Counted from the first letter of the stretch, positions 34,712 through 46,623 are shown. The stretch: DNA of 64,000 bases from Drosophila persimilis (GCF_003286085.1 NW_020825338.1:744001-808000); one strand, 5' to 3'. Notes: generated by a model from the sequence alone, not told the origin. Numbers and translations: made by a program.

Positions 34712-35242
34712 TCATTCCAAATTTGGTTGCTCTGGCTCTTATGGGTTCTGAGATCCTTGAACTCATATTTTGAAATTGGCAAAACCGATCATGAAACCTG
34801 TGTGTTAGAGAGAGACAGGGCGAGAAAAAATGAAATTGTTTTCTTGATGCTGGCTATAATAATAATACTATCCAATTCAGATTCTGCAGTCTAAAAGATA
34901 TGGTCATTCTATGCGTTTTTGGTTTTCTCATATCTTTAAGATCGTGGATGCCACAGATTTTCGTCCTTTGTGGGGGCGGAAGTGGGCGGGGCGAAGTTTT
35001 GAAATATTTTTGTAGCAGTGACATATCACAGAAGTCTGGATCCAAAACATCGTTGCTCTAGCTCTTATAGTCTTTGAGCATTAGGCGCTGAAGGGGACCG
35101 ACAGACGGACGGACGGACGGACGGACAGACGGACAGACAGACAGACAGACAGGGCTCAATCGACTCGGCTATTGATGCTGATCAAGAATATATATACTTT
35201 ATGGGGTCGGAAACGATTCCTTCTGGACGTTACACACATCCA
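34712..35242 (-). repeat. mini-me-like repeat, copy 2, left part
   Basis: Matches the half of copy 3 that contains the GTCY array (here about 35098-35150, as GACG/GACA) and the TATATATTCTTGATCAG core. It is truncated at 34712 and interrupted at 35243 by a LOA-clade retrotransposon. The last 12 bases, TACACACATCCA, are the left target duplication. Confidence 0.7.
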
Positions 35243-35730
35243 GGCCGTCAGCCGTCGGGTGCTACAGGGGGATAAACGGATGTCGGGTCGGCTCGTCACA
35301 ACTGTAGACTCGGAACGGGGCACAGGCGCCTCGGGTTCATGGCTTGCCCTGGATCCAAGGTGACTGTGCTCCGCGTCATAGGATACAGGTGGGCACGAGC
35401 GAACCGGCACCCGCCGTAACTGTACACACCGGCGGAAGTGCGACTATACTCTCCCCGTGAGGGCGGCTGGAAACAGGCCCTGGTACGGTCATGTCTCTAC
35501 CAGGATGCTGGCTAATTGTAGTCGGGCGGAGAGAAGAAAACCCTCAGTGAAATAACCCCAATCCAAGGTGACACTGTCATATGCCGAGGGATGCATGGCC
35601 GAGGGGGTGCTCGGTCGCTTATATGCGGACTCTGGATACCTGCCGACCTCCAGTTTTAATAAGGCTTCCCGGGGCACGCGGGCTATGCCCCGGGCGACTA
35701 ACCCCTTCCCGCCTACTCGTGGGATCAAAT

Positions 35731-37129
35731 ATGCCAAATTTAAATATTACAACAAAAAACACCGCAAAGGAGCACGGCACTCCTCCTAAAGTTCCGGAGG
35801 GAAAAGACAATCCCTCTACAAACGCACCTGGGAAACCAGTGCCCAAAAAGACGGGGAAGGAGACTAAGTCGGTCCACCGTCTCGAGGCAGCAGGCGCTGT
35901 GAGGAGAGGACCGAAAAGCCAATCGGGCCAATCCACGTCGGGGGGCCCCAAGGGCGACCCGGTTACCGGGGGGACGACCATGCAGAGCGATATCGCGGCT
36001 GGCGGACCCCTTGGGACCGGGAACCCCTTGACAACCCCGGCAGGCGGCGCCTCTGCCTCGAAAGATAGGCCAAAGTTCCAGGACAAAAGACGTGCGGCCT
36101 TCATCCTGGGCAACGACGACCCGGTGTTCCTGGCGTCTGCCCAGGGAATCGAATCGCGGCGATGGGCCAAAACAGGCCTGCCCGACTACCAGCCAGCAAG
36201 GCCACAGCCAAGGCCCCAAGCAAGCGGCAACGCTCGGCGGAGGACACCGCCACACAAGTCCAACAGGCCAAGAGGACGAAGACACTGAGCAGCCGCTCGT
36301 TTGCCGAGGTGGCGAGGGGAAAAACCCTGATTGGAGTCCTAGACAGGGGCTCTAAAGACGGGCAGATCCCTAGGGACAAGTGTCACCTCGTGGAAAACGA
36401 GCTCCAAGACCGTTTCCTCCACGAGTTGGAGGAGAATGGAGGATCACCGCCCAAGTGTGAGGACGCCGGGTGGCACCAAGGCAGGGTGAAAGCCATCGCC
36501 TGCCAAGATGCTCGCGAAGGCGGCCCTCTACGCGAAGGCGGTAGCATCGCTCAAGGAGGTCTACCCAGGAGCCCAGCTGGAGGCCGTGAAGTGGGAGGAC
36601 ATTCCCAGGAAGCCGAGGGCCAGAGCGTGGGCCTCGGCGAAGCCTGCAGAGCCGGATAAGACTCTCCGGATTCTGCAGGTCTGCAACCCCCACCACAGCC
36701 GATTGGAAGGTGGCCAAGGTAGAGGAGAGCAACGGGCAGAGGCGCCAAATCATCCTCGTCCTGAACGAGGAGTCGGTCAGACTTCTCCACGACACGGAGG
36801 GCGCTGTGGACTACGGCTACAAGAAGGTAGTCGTAGTACCGTACAAGTCCGACTCCAAAGGCATGCAACCGACGGTCGAGCCAGACCTGGAGCCCCCGGA
36901 GATCCCTAGTATGAAGATCAAGCCTGCGATGTCAGACGTGGCATCAGTGGTGTCGGATGACATCCTAGATGGTTACGTGTCAGACGTGAGCGATCTCACT
37001 AGGGATCTCAAGCACATCGGGGTCGCGGAGGAGTTGGACTCTTCGGAGAGCGACCACGACAGGACAATGGTGGAGGTGAACCTCAGGAATGTCACTGATA
37101 CTCCTGCAGATAAACCTCCACCATTGTAA
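35731..37129 (+). pseudogene. gag (ORF1) of LOA-clade element
   Basis: Starts MPNLNITTKNTAKEHG. The N-terminal part is basic and Gly/Pro-rich; the conserved part contains SFAEVARGKTLIGVLDRGSKDG and GAQLEAVKWEDIP, then SNGQRRQIILVLNEESV. At least three frameshifts (about 36180-36290, 36500 and 36690) are needed to read it through. It ends at 37127-37129, overlapping ORF2 by 41 bases. No zinc knuckle is seen. Confidence 0.75.
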
Positions 37130-40100
37130 GGCAGCATGCGCTGCTCTCCTGCTCCACCTAGCCAAGGGTGGAGCCGACATAGTCCTCATTCAGGAGCCCT
37201 GGATCCTCGGAAACAGGGTCTCTGGTCTGAGGACTCCTGACTATAAGCTATACGTAGCTGACTCCGCAGGTAAAACTCGCACCTGCATCCTTGCAAAAAG
37301 AGATTTGCACTTATTTTTGCTCCCAAATTTCAGCAATGAAGACCAAACAGCAGTGAGCCTCGAAGGCCAGGGGTGCTCACTGAGAATCTGCTCCACGTAC
37401 ATGGGTCACGACCAACCAGACCCCCCTCCACAGGCGCTCAGGGCGCTAATCACAGACTGCGAGGCCAAGGACAACGGCCTAATCGTAGGGTGCGACGGCA
37501 ATGCACACCACTGCCAGTGGGGAAGCACTGACACCAACGAAAGGGGTGAGTACCTTTTCAACTATTTACTGACCACTCAGATGGTCCTTTTAAATAGGGG
37601 GAGTGATCCCACCTTCATTATTAAAAACCGCAAGGAGGTCCTGGACCTCACACTTGCCTCTCATGAGTTACACGGGAACATCGTATCCTGGAGGGTCCTG
37701 GAAGAGCACTCCTTCTCGGACCACAGGTACGTGGAAACCGTATTCTCTTTTTCACTACCAAGACCAGCTCAATTTCGGAACCTTAGGCGAACAAACTGGG
37801 CTCGGTACTCAGACCACCTCTGTCGTGTTCTCCCTGAGACTCCACCTGAGGAGGAGATCTCCAGGGAAGCCACGACTCATCTTGTTAAACTATTTACCGA
37901 CGCCTGCAATGAGGCGCTCGATAAATCCTGCCCCTCTAGCAAGAGCAGAGGCCGGAAGAAAACTGAATGGTGGAATCCGAAACTGAGGGAACTCCGGAAA
38001 GCCTCCCGAAGACTCTTCAATAAAGCTAAGGCTGAAAATGCTGAGCAGAACTGGGCCGATTACAAGGCCAGTCTGTCAGTTTACAATAAAGAACTGAGGA
38101 AAGCCAAACGCGCCTCATGGCGTAAGTTCTGTAGCGACATTGAGAATAACTCGGAAGCCTCGCGCTTGCGCAAAGTTCTCTCGAAGACTACACCCACTCT
38201 GGGCTACCTGAAGAACGCCGACCAATCATGGACAACGTCTAGCAATGAGTCGCTAAATCTTCTCCTTAACACCCACTTTCCCGGCTGCGTTGAAAACAGA
38301 CCACACTACATCGCGGCTCCCTCCGTTGCCTCAAGTGTTATCATGAACCTGCTAAGCCAGGAGAACATTTCCTGGGCAATAAAAAGCTTCAAACCATACA
38401 AATCCGTGGGACCAGATGGCATCATCCCTGCCTAACTGATTCACGCTGGACAAAAAGCCACTAATTGGCTCAAAAGGATATACGAGGGAATCTTCTCCCA
38501 TGGATATATCCCGGAAACCTGGCTTCATACCAAAGTCGTCTTCATCCCCAAGGCAGGCAAGCCCTCGCACACTGCCCCCAAAGATACGGTAAATATTCCG
38601 CCTAGTCTATTCTCAGACTCCCAGCATGCCTATCAGAAAGGAAGATCCACCGAAACGGCCCTACACACGATCACATCGATCATAGAAGCGTCCCTCAACT
38701 GTAAGGAGTACACCCTGTTAGCCTTCCTCGACATAGAAGGCGCTTTTAACAACTTCCTTCCGACCGCCATAACGGGCGCAGTGACGGATCTGGGGGTTGA
38801 CTCCCGGACGGTGAGCCTGATCGATCAGATGCTACAATGCAGGACGGTTGAGGCATCACTGGGGACGTCAACGTCCACCAGATTTGTCAGTAGAGGCACC
38901 CCGCAGGGCGGAGTCCTCTCGCCCCTCCTATGGAACGTGGCAGTGAACGAACTGCTGCGGGAGATAGAGGGGGGTGGCTGCCGCGTGGTGGCGTATGCGG
39001 ACGATGTTGCTATAGCATTCTCGGGTAAATTCCCGCAGACGCTGTGTGAGTGCCTGACAAGCACTCTCACGAAGATGTCAAAATGGGCAGACAAATGCGG
39101 TCTAGGCGTCAACCCGTCTAAAACGGAACTGGTGCTCTTCACTAGGAAGTACAAAGTTCCGTCACTGATTCCCCCAAGACTATGTGGGGAAGCGCTAATC
39201 TTCAGCAACAACGCCAAGTATCTTGGTCTAATCCTCGATAGAAAGCTCGATTGGAAATTGAGCATAGAGGATAGAGTAAAGAAGGCCACAGTAGCCCTCT
39301 ATACTTGCAGGAAAGCCATCGGACTAAGATGGGGAATGACCCCCTATATAGTTCGGTGGCTTTACACCACCATCATACGACCGATCATGCTCTATGGAGC
39401 GGTAGTATGGTGGCCAGCCTTAGACAAAAGGACATGCCTCAATAAACTCAGCAGAGTTCAACGCATGGCAGAGCTATGCATAACTGGCGGGCTACGCACT
39501 ACTCCAGGGGAAGCCCTGGATACTGTGCTGGACCTCCTCCCCATAGATCTCATGGAAAAGAAAGTGGCAACACTTTCCGCACTCAGAATGAGAGAAGCCA
39601 GACTGTGGAAAGCGTCCGCGGTTGGGCACTCGGGAATCCTGACGAGACACCCGCAACTACCAGAGAGAACAGATTATTGTGTCCCTAGTGATCACCTCTC
39701 GACGCCTTTCCAGGTATCAATCCCACTTAGGGAGGACTGGGAGATGGGCGAACCAGGACCCGCAAATGCGGTTCACTTCTATACTGATGGCTCAAAGCTA
39801 GACGGCCGCGTGGGAGGCGGAGTCTACTCCAGCGAGCTGAACATCAGTCATTGCTTCAGGCTCCCGGACCACTGTAGTGTGTTCCAAACGGAGGTTGTAG
39901 CCATCAAGGAGGCCATTTCCATCGTCTCCAAACTACTTCTAGACACGCACTTAGTGTGCGTTTTCTCGGACAGCCAAGCAGCTATTAAAGCTCTAGGCTC
40001 AATATCGTCGAACTCAGCGACTGTAAATGACTGCCGCAGGTCTCTGCACGAGATCGCAGATCAGTTAGACCTCTTCCTTATATGGGTCCCAGGCCACAGG

Positions 40101-40616
40101 GACATCGAGGGGAACGACGCCGCCGACGAGCTAGCAAGGCAGGGTACTACAATTCCTCTCCTTATGGAGAGGGAGCAGGTAGCGATGCCTCTGGCTACGT
40201 GCAGGCTCCTCACGCACGAATTGTTCGAGCAAAATGCCAATAGGAGATGGCAGCAAACAGTTTCCTGTAAAATCTCAAGATTGATATGGCCATATCGATC
40301 GAAGAAGCGCTCAGCCGAGCTGTATAGGCTCAGCAGAGCACAGTGCTCTGCAGTTACTCGAGCCATTACGGGACACTGGCAGATTGGCACTCATGCCTCT
40401 AGACTGTCAATCCCTCATAACGACTTCTGCAGGAGCTGTCGCGACGAGGAAGAGGAGGAATCGGTCCCCCACTTCTTCTGCCACTGCCCGGCCCTTGGAA
40501 ATCGTCGTCTTCGTTTTCTCGGGGCTGCTTTCCTCACAGACATTTCGGACCTGGCCGAAATCAAACCGGGGACCTTGTCCAGATTCATCCAAGCCTCCGG
40601 ATGGGACTGCCCTTAA
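37089..40616 (+). pseudogene. ORF2 of LOA-clade element: endonuclease, RT, RNase H
   Basis: Endonuclease: QINLHHCKAA, QEPWI, GCDGNAHHCQWG, FSDHRYV. RT: LAFLDIEGAFNN, GTPQGGVLSPLLW, AYADDVAIAF. RNase H: FYTDGSKLD, FQTEVVAIKEA, VFSDSQAAIKAL, WVPGHRDIEGNDAADELA. A CCHC-like segment (CRSCRDEEEEESVPHFFCHC) lies near the C-terminus. A single TAA at 38433-38435 interrupts the frame within RT, and an in-frame deletion of about 25 codons near 38590 removes part of the finger region before QHAYQKGRS. Otherwise it is open to 40616. Confidence 0.88.
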
Positions 40617-40762
40617 TTTGCAACAGCCTGTTTCTCCACGGTTTTTAGGCACTGGGAAGGGGCACACGCCCATGCGGCACCACAACGGACCTTCTACAGG
40701 TCCAAGTGAGCTTGGGAGGGTTTCATCACTCCCCCAGGCTACCGCCTGAACCTAACCTAACC

Positions 40763-40827
40763 TACACACATCCACTCTTACCACAAATCTAATACACCCC
40801 AATACTCATTTTGAGTATCGGGTATAA
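40763..40827 (-). repeat. mini-me-like repeat, copy 2, right part
   Basis: Resumes with the duplicated TACACACATCCA and runs to AGTATCGGGTATAA. Joining both parts restores the order seen in copy 3 (58614-58691). Confidence 0.75.
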
Positions 40828-41365
40828 TTAAAGTACACCGAAATTATCAAAATTTTACATTTCAGAGAACAAACCAAATTACAATTGTGCTGGTGTGGTG
40901 ACGGCTGCTGTGGAGAGCATGGAGGGAACAATGACGGCTGCAGTGGAGCGCATGGAGGGAACAATGACTGCCCTTCTAACTGAAATGCGCACTTTACGGA
41001 GTATGATTTCTATTAACTTGAAATATGAACTATGAACTAAATTGTACATTGGTTTTCAGATCAACAAAATACATCGATTCAACAAATGCCTGTGCTGGTT
41101 GAAGCGGTCGCTGAGCAGGCTGGCACTTTAAAAAGTCTAGTCAGGCAGCAAGGACAGGTGCAAACGGTCGCAAAATGTTTCCCTGTTTTAACAGTCCAGG
41201 GACTTCAAGAGCTGGACATGCGACTAAACAGCACAAATAGGGAGATATACGTAAATATGTTTAAAATCACAATTTCACTGCCTATTTTAAAAGTGTTATT
41301 TTTACAGATTGATGCAATAAAAACAATTGGCAGGCTTATTTGCTTTTTGTTTTTTGTATGCCTAT

Positions 41366-41570
41366 TGTTCAAAGTGACCGCCACGATAATTAGATATTGA
41401 TCTGTAACAACACTGCGCATGTGCCCTGCTGCATATCGATGTTCTCATATCGATGTTCTGTATATCGATGTTCCCTTTTTCGGTGTCTCTCTCTTGCGTA
41501 TGTTACTCGGAAGCACATATAATTCTGTATACTGATATTCTGCTGTCTTACAAATAAAATAACTTTAACA
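41366..41570 (+). repeat. 5' LTR of copia element
   Basis: 205 bp. Contains three ATATCGATGTTC units (41433-41475) and AATAAAATAA near its end. Confidence 0.93.
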
Positions 41571-41586
41571 GGTTATGGGCCCAGAC
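41571..41586 (+). promoter_or_regulatory. Primer binding site, copia type
   Basis: GGTTATGGGCCCAGAC follows the LTR. Copia is primed by an internal fragment of initiator tRNA-Met, and this sequence is of that type. The 540-bp leader after it has repeated GTGTGTATACC units (41864-41940). Confidence 0.8.
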
Positions 41587-42111
41587 ACCAATTCACCCAG
41601 AAACAGTATAAAACAGAAACAGTGAGAAACAATAAACATTGTTTGGTGCTTAGTGAAAAGCAGTGCTAAAAAAAATGGCATAGACTCATTGGGGTTATGT
41701 GTGTACATAGAAAGGCAAAAGAACAAGTTGAACAAATTCAACGGAGATTCGCATTGTGTTTTTTGATTAGAATTTTGCAGCGAATCGGACCGTTGCCGTG
41801 GTTTAAAGTCCAAAATAAAGCAGTCCCAACGGATCAAGAAACACAAAAGCGAACGGAGACTCAAGTGTGTATACCAAAAAGTGCGTATGCCAAGCCGCAC
41901 AAAACGGCGAGTGTGTATACCCAAAAGTGTGTATACCAAGGCATAGAAAATCGCGAGTGTGTGTGTGTAAATAGCAACTCGGGGGGATACTTAAAAGAAA
42001 ACGAAAAAAACAAAAGAAAGACACGGACAACAGTATTGTCGTCGTAGTTGCTTTGTGCATGAGACGATCGACAGTTACAAATTTTGCACTGTGGGACAAT
42101 AAGTATAAAAT

Positions 42112-45100
42112 ATGAGTGGAAATATGAATTTCAATATTGAGAAACTGGACGAAAACAATTATAGCACATGGGAAGTTTTGATGAGAAGTGTTCTCATACA
42201 AAATGATTTGTGGCCAATCGTCAGTGGTAAAATTGAGCTTAGTGAAAGTGCAACAAGTGAGCAACGTGCAGCTTTTGAACTAAAGGATCAAAAGGCGTTG
42301 GCGTCAATTTTACTTTGTGTTAAATCGACCCAACTAAACAATATTAAAAATTGTGTATCGTCGTCACAGGCATGGCAAAAGCTAAATAAAATTCACAGGC
42401 CAAGCGGACCAGCAAGGGTAGTGTTTTTAATTAAACAATTGTTGACGTTAAAAATGTCGGATGGTATAAGTGCACAGGAATATTTGCGGAAATTCCAGGT
42501 GGTACACGAGGCTTTAGCAGAGGTCAACATAAAGGTTGATGAAAAGATCTTATCAGTTGTGTTGCTAAATGGTTTGCCTAAATCGTATGAAAGTTTTGTT
42601 GTTGCGATTGAGACGCGAGATGATTTGCCGAGCTTGAGCATGCTAAAAATAAAAATTTCTGAAGAAGCGAATAGGCAGGAAGATAGCATTAGCAAGGAAA
42701 TTACAAGTAGCGCGGAACTACACGTCAGTTATGACAACAACAATTTTAAGAAAAACTTTAAGAAGGGCAAAAAGTGTTTTAAGTGCGGAAAGGAAGGCCA
42801 TTTTAAATCGGAATGCCGTGCTAAAAGCAAGCAGGAAGGAGCAAACAACAAGGGCGCAAACAGTAAAAGCGGGGAAAGATTGGGTACAATGCTTTGCGTA
42901 ACCGAATATGACAAAGTGGAACCAGAAAAATATGTACCAATCCTAAGTTTAGCTAAGCCGAATGACCAGATGTTAAATGCATGGTGCATAGACAGTGGCG
43001 CAACGGCGCATCTATGTTGTGACAAGGAACGCTTTGTGTCGTTCACGGAAGATAATCAAAAAGTATTTTTAGCCGGCGGTAAATCACTTATTGCTGAAGG
43101 GCATGGAACTGTTCAAGTAAAGTTCGGTGATAGATCCGTTACGATGGAAAATGTTATCTTGGTACCAGATTTGCAGTACAATTTTATATCGGTCACAAAA
43201 CTATTAAAACATGGAAAAAAAGTTGTGTTTGAGAAAAATCAAGCGATGATTTTTGAAAACGGAAAAATAGTTATAAAGGCACATCTGGAAAATGGATTGT
43301 TTATGGTTCAGGACAATCAGGAGAAGTGTATGAACATTGTAAATGTTGAGGCAGATGCATTCAAATGGCACAATAGGTTCGGACATGTACATTTTGACGC
43401 ATTAAAGGAAATGGTTAACAAGGAGATGGTAATAGGTCTCAAGGGCATATACAAGCCAAAACAAGTGTGTGCAACATGCGCAAAAAGTAAAATTTGCGTG
43501 CAACCATTTCAATCGAGCACAAACAGGTCAAAGGGCGTTCTAGACTTAATACATACTGATGTATGCGGTCCAATGCAAAAGCAGTCAATGGGAGGCAATC
43601 GATATTTCGCCACATTTATTGATGATTGTTCAAGATATGTATCAGTAAGTTTCCTAAAAACCAAAGATCAGGTTTTCGAGGCTTTTAAAGAATTTAAAAG
43701 TCAAGTTGAGTGCCAAACTGGGAGAAAAGTCAAGGTTTTACGAAGCGACAATGGCCGAGAATACATATCAAACGTTTTTGACAATTACCTAAACCAAAAT
43801 GGAATAAAGCGAAACTTAACAGTGCCATATACACCTCAACAAAACGGAGTTGCAGAAAGGGCCAACAGAACATTGGTAGAAATGGCAAGAAGTATGCTGC
43901 TGCATGCTGGGTTGAGTGAATGCTATTGGGCAGAAGCGATTCGAACTGCCACGTATTTGCGAAATAGAGTGGCAAGCAGCTGCTTGAGCGGGGTGACACC
44001 TTTTGAAATATGGACAGGTCGAAAGCCAGTGGTATCGCATTTAAGAGTTTTTGGCTCAGTAGCGATAGCTCTAGATAAAACAAAGAAATCAAAGTTCGCA
44101 CAGAAAGGCTTAGAGTATATAATGGTGGGCTACTCGGATACGGCCAAAGCATACCGTTTGGTCAGTAAAGAAACCAGGAAACTCGTAGAGAGTAGGGATG
44201 TCATTTTTGTAGAACCTGAAGGGGGCAAACTAGATGCATCATGTTCCAATGACATATCATCAATTGAGGTTCAACAAAACCAGAACGCTGAACCCGAAAT
44301 GGATAGCGAGCAATTTAAAGATCCAGAAAATGAGCCAGAAAATCAGGAGGAGATTAGGTCTAGTAATGACATTCTTGTAATTCCAGAACCAATAAGAGGA
44401 CCAGGACGCCCAACCATAGTACGGACGGGCAAACCAGGACGACCAAGGAAGCAGTATCATATGCTCAATGCGATACTGGCAGCAGACGTACAAGTTCCAC
44501 AAAACTACGCACAAGCTGAACGGTCTACTGAAGGCGAGATATGGAAAGCATCAATGAAGGACGAGTACGAATCTCTCGTGAAGAACGTCACGTGGTCGCT
44601 TACTAAATTGCCTAGCGGGAAAAAGTTCATTGGATGCAGATGGGTTTACGCAGTTAAGTCCAATCCGGATGGAAGCGTGAACAGGCTCAAATCACGTCTG
44701 GTGGCGAAAGGTTGTAGCCAACGCTACGGGATCGACTACAAGGAAACATTTGCACCAGTTGTACGCCACGCAACTATCAGGTTGATAATTGCACTTGCAG
44801 TCGAACATGGTCTCCACCTACATCAAATGGATGTTGTCACGGCGTATCTCAACGGCGAATTGGAAGATGAGGTTTTTATGAGACAACCTGAGGGCTTCAT
44901 CAGCGAAGTTCACCCAAATCACGTTTTGAGGCTTCACAAAAGTATATATGGCCTAAAACAATCAGGAAGAGTGTGGAACTCTACGTTGGATGCAACGCTG
45001 AGACGCATTGGTTTTATACCGACTGTCAACGAACCCTGTCTGTATCGTAAGCCAGGTAAAAATATGTGTCTAATAGCTGTCTACGTAGATGACATTATTT

Positions 45101-46041
45101 TGGCGTGTAAGGACCTAGATGATATATCTGATATCAAGATAAAGATCGCAGCAGAATTTGATGTGGTTGACATCGGGCCTATGCAATACTTTTTAGGTAT
45201 TGAGGTGAAACGTGAAGGCAGTACGGGTGCGATTTCAATCAGCCAACGGAAATATATTAGAGAGTTGCTCGAACAGTACAATTTGAAAGATTGTCGACAG
45301 ACGTCCACGCCTCTTGAAGCTGGTTACCAGGTGGCATGCAACAAAGAGGATTGCCGCAGGGTCGACATCACATCGTTCCAAAAGCTAATTGGAGAGTTAT
45401 CTTATCTTGCTGTTATGACTCGTCCAGACATTGCGCATTCGGTGAACAAATTAGCACAACGTAACAAGGATCCTCATTCCGAGCATGAAGCGGCAGCCAA
45501 GCACATCCTTCGATATTTGGCAAAAACTATCGACTGGGAGATATGCTACACAAAGCAAGGAAAGGCAATTGAGTGTTTTGTTGATGCAGATTGGGCAAGT
45601 GATATGACGAACCGAAAGTCATTCACTGGCTATGTATGCATGTTGGCAGGAGGAGCGGTTTCTTGGGAGTCAAGAAAGCAATCGACGGTTGCCCTCAGTT
45701 CCACGGAGGCAGAGTACATAGCCTTATCATCTGCAGCAAAAGAGGCGATATACTTTCGCAGCCTACTGATTGACTTAAAGCTGATATCCAAGGAGTCAGC
45801 TATTCAGATGTACGGCGACAACATTGGAGCACAGCAGCTTGCTAGAAACCCCATGTTTCATGCACGTACAAAGCACATCGACGTCAAGATACATCATATT
45901 CGAGAGGTTCTCAAGAGAGGTGAAGTCAACATTGCATATCTGCCAACCGATGAGATGATAGCAGATGTCCTCACAAAGAACTTAGCCAAGGTTAAGCACC
46001 ATAAATTTGTATTCGCATTTGGTTTAAAAGATCGTTTATAA
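42112..46041 (+). CDS. copia gag-pol polyprotein, 1309 residues
   Basis: Starts MSGNMNFNIEKLDENNYSTW, the usual gag N-terminus of copia elements. A zinc knuckle CFKCGKEGHFKSEC lies near residue 222. The protease active site is IDSGATAH (about 294). Integrase has the pre-integrase HNRFGHVHFDAL region and the DDE residues in HTDVCGPM, RSDNGREY and GVAERANRTL. RT has VVTAYLNGELEDEVFM and YVDDIILA (about 991). RNase H has FVDADWASD, SSTEAEYIALS and GDNIGAQQLA. Length is normal for the superfamily and no lesion is visible. Confidence 0.94.
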   Translation: MSGNMNFNIEKLDENNYSTWEVLMRSVLIQNDLWPIVSGKIELSESATSEQRAAFELKDQKALASILLCVKSTQLNNIKNCVSSSQAWQKLNKIHRPSGPARVVFLIKQLLTLKMSDGISAQEYLRKFQVVHEALAEVNIKVDEKILSVVLLNGLPKSYESFVVAIETRDDLPSLSMLKIKISEEANRQEDSISKEITSSAELHVSYDNNNFKKNFKKGKKCFKCGKEGHFKSECRAKSKQEGANNKGANSKSGERLGTMLCVTEYDKVEPEKYVPILSLAKPNDQMLNAWCIDSGATAHLCCDKERFVSFTEDNQKVFLAGGKSLIAEGHGTVQVKFGDRSVTMENVILVPDLQYNFISVTKLLKHGKKVVFEKNQAMIFENGKIVIKAHLENGLFMVQDNQEKCMNIVNVEADAFKWHNRFGHVHFDALKEMVNKEMVIGLKGIYKPKQVCATCAKSKICVQPFQSSTNRSKGVLDLIHTDVCGPMQKQSMGGNRYFATFIDDCSRYVSVSFLKTKDQVFEAFKEFKSQVECQTGRKVKVLRSDNGREYISNVFDNYLNQNGIKRNLTVPYTPQQNGVAERANRTLVEMARSMLLHAGLSECYWAEAIRTATYLRNRVASSCLSGVTPFEIWTGRKPVVSHLRVFGSVAIALDKTKKSKFAQKGLEYIMVGYSDTAKAYRLVSKETRKLVESRDVIFVEPEGGKLDASCSNDISSIEVQQNQNAEPEMDSEQFKDPENEPENQEEIRSSNDILVIPEPIRGPGRPTIVRTGKPGRPRKQYHMLNAILAADVQVPQNYAQAERSTEGEIWKASMKDEYESLVKNVTWSLTKLPSGKKFIGCRWVYAVKSNPDGSVNRLKSRLVAKGCSQRYGIDYKETFAPVVRHATIRLIIALAVEHGLHLHQMDVVTAYLNGELEDEVFMRQPEGFISEVHPNHVLRLHKSIYGLKQSGRVWNSTLDATLRRIGFIPTVNEPCLYRKPGKNMCLIAVYVDDIILACKDLDDISDIKIKIAAEFDVVDIGPMQYFLGIEVKREGSTGAISISQRKYIRELLEQYNLKDCRQTSTPLEAGYQVACNKEDCRRVDITSFQKLIGELSYLAVMTRPDIAHSVNKLAQRNKDPHSEHEAAAKHILRYLAKTIDWEICYTKQGKAIECFVDADWASDMTNRKSFTGYVCMLAGGAVSWESRKQSTVALSSTEAEYIALSSAAKEAIYFRSLLIDLKLISKESAIQMYGDNIGAQQLARNPMFHARTKHIDVKIHHIREVLKRGEVNIAYLPTDEMIADVLTKNLAKVKHHKFVFAFGLKDRL

Positions 46042-46113
46042 GTGCTTGACATGTTATTGAATATTAGTTAAGTATATTTAAAGTTTGTAAACATGCGTTG
46101 TGTTGAGGAGGAG

Positions 46114-46318
46114 TGTTCAAAGTGACCGCCACGATAATTAGATATTGATCTGTAACAACACTGCGCATGTGCCCTGCTGCATATCGATGTTCTCATATCG
46201 ATGTTCTGTATATCGATGTTCCCTTTTTCGGTGTCTCTCTCTTGCGTATGTTACTCGGAAGCACATATAATTCTGTATACTGATATTCTGCTGTCTTACA
46301 AATAAAATAACTTTAACA
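46114..46318 (+). repeat. 3' LTR of copia element
   Basis: 205 bp, same as the 5' LTR at every position I compared. Confidence 0.93.
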
Positions 46319-46542
46319 CCTATTATATCTCTATTTTATATTTATAGATGCCATAACTGTAGATACGGGGACTGGATCAGCTGAAGTCCAGCTTAGGAAG
46401 GCCCTACAGCTGCAAAAAAAAAACGCTACTTCAAAAACAGTACCACCGCGAACAGCAAACCTTCATTAGTTAATTAAAAAAATAACATGAGATGTATAAT
46501 AAAATAAAAATCTAAATATGAAATGAAATAAGAATTGATAAC

Positions 46543-46623
46543 CTACTTCATGGGTACCCATTTCACTAGCTACTACATGGGTACCCATTTCACTAGCTAC
46601 TAGACGAGTACCCATATCACTAG
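46543..46623. repeat. Three 27-bp tandem units with palindromic core
   Basis: Starts at 46543, 46570 and 46597; the first two contain the palindrome ATGGGTACCCAT followed by TTCACTAGCTACT. They lie 74 bp after the stop of DUF4806 gene I. DUF4806 gene II is followed by a comparable palindromic tandem array. Confidence 0.85.

Larger units (their letters stand above)
35243..40762 (+). mobile_element. LOA-clade non-LTR retrotransposon, 5520 bp
   Basis: A GC-rich 5' UTR, gag, ORF2 (endonuclease, RT, RNase H) and a 3' UTR ending in a CCTAACCTAACC tail. It is flanked by a 12-bp duplication (TACACACATCCA) inside a mini-me-like repeat, so both ends are defined. The presence of RNase H and the ORF2 motif style fit LOA-clade elements such as Bilbo, Trim and baggins. 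Confidence 0.88.
41366..46318 (+). mobile_element. Ty1/copia retrotransposon, complete and apparently intact
   Basis: 4953 bp with two 205-bp LTRs (TGTTC...TAACA) that look identical, a copia-type primer binding site, a polypurine tract (GAGGAGGAG before 46114) and one long open frame. The 5-bp duplication CCTAT flanks it (41361-41365 and 46319-46323). Identical LTRs and an intact frame point to a very recent insertion and possible activity. Confidence 0.93.
40866..46469 (+). pseudogene. DUF4806-domain gene I (spliced, interrupted by copia)
   Basis: Exons supported by splice sites: 40866-41000, 41060-41250, one starting at 41308, and a last exon 46348-46469. The first visible exon encodes a coiled coil with a repeated VE(S/R)MEGTM unit; the second ends with FPVLTVQGLQELDMRLNSTN and the third begins IDAIKTIG, which match the start of DUF4806. 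The middle of the domain seems lost in exon 3. The last exon reads AITVDTGTGSAEVQLRKALQ and stops at 46467. A full copia element lies in the final intron. Upstream exons are not identified. Function of DUF4806 proteins is unknown to me. Confidence 0.6.

Noticed and set aside
34105..34782. 225-codon minus-strand frame
   Set aside because: Runs across a mini-me repeat end and the exon-like plus-strand segment; composition is arginine/histidine noise and no motif is visible.
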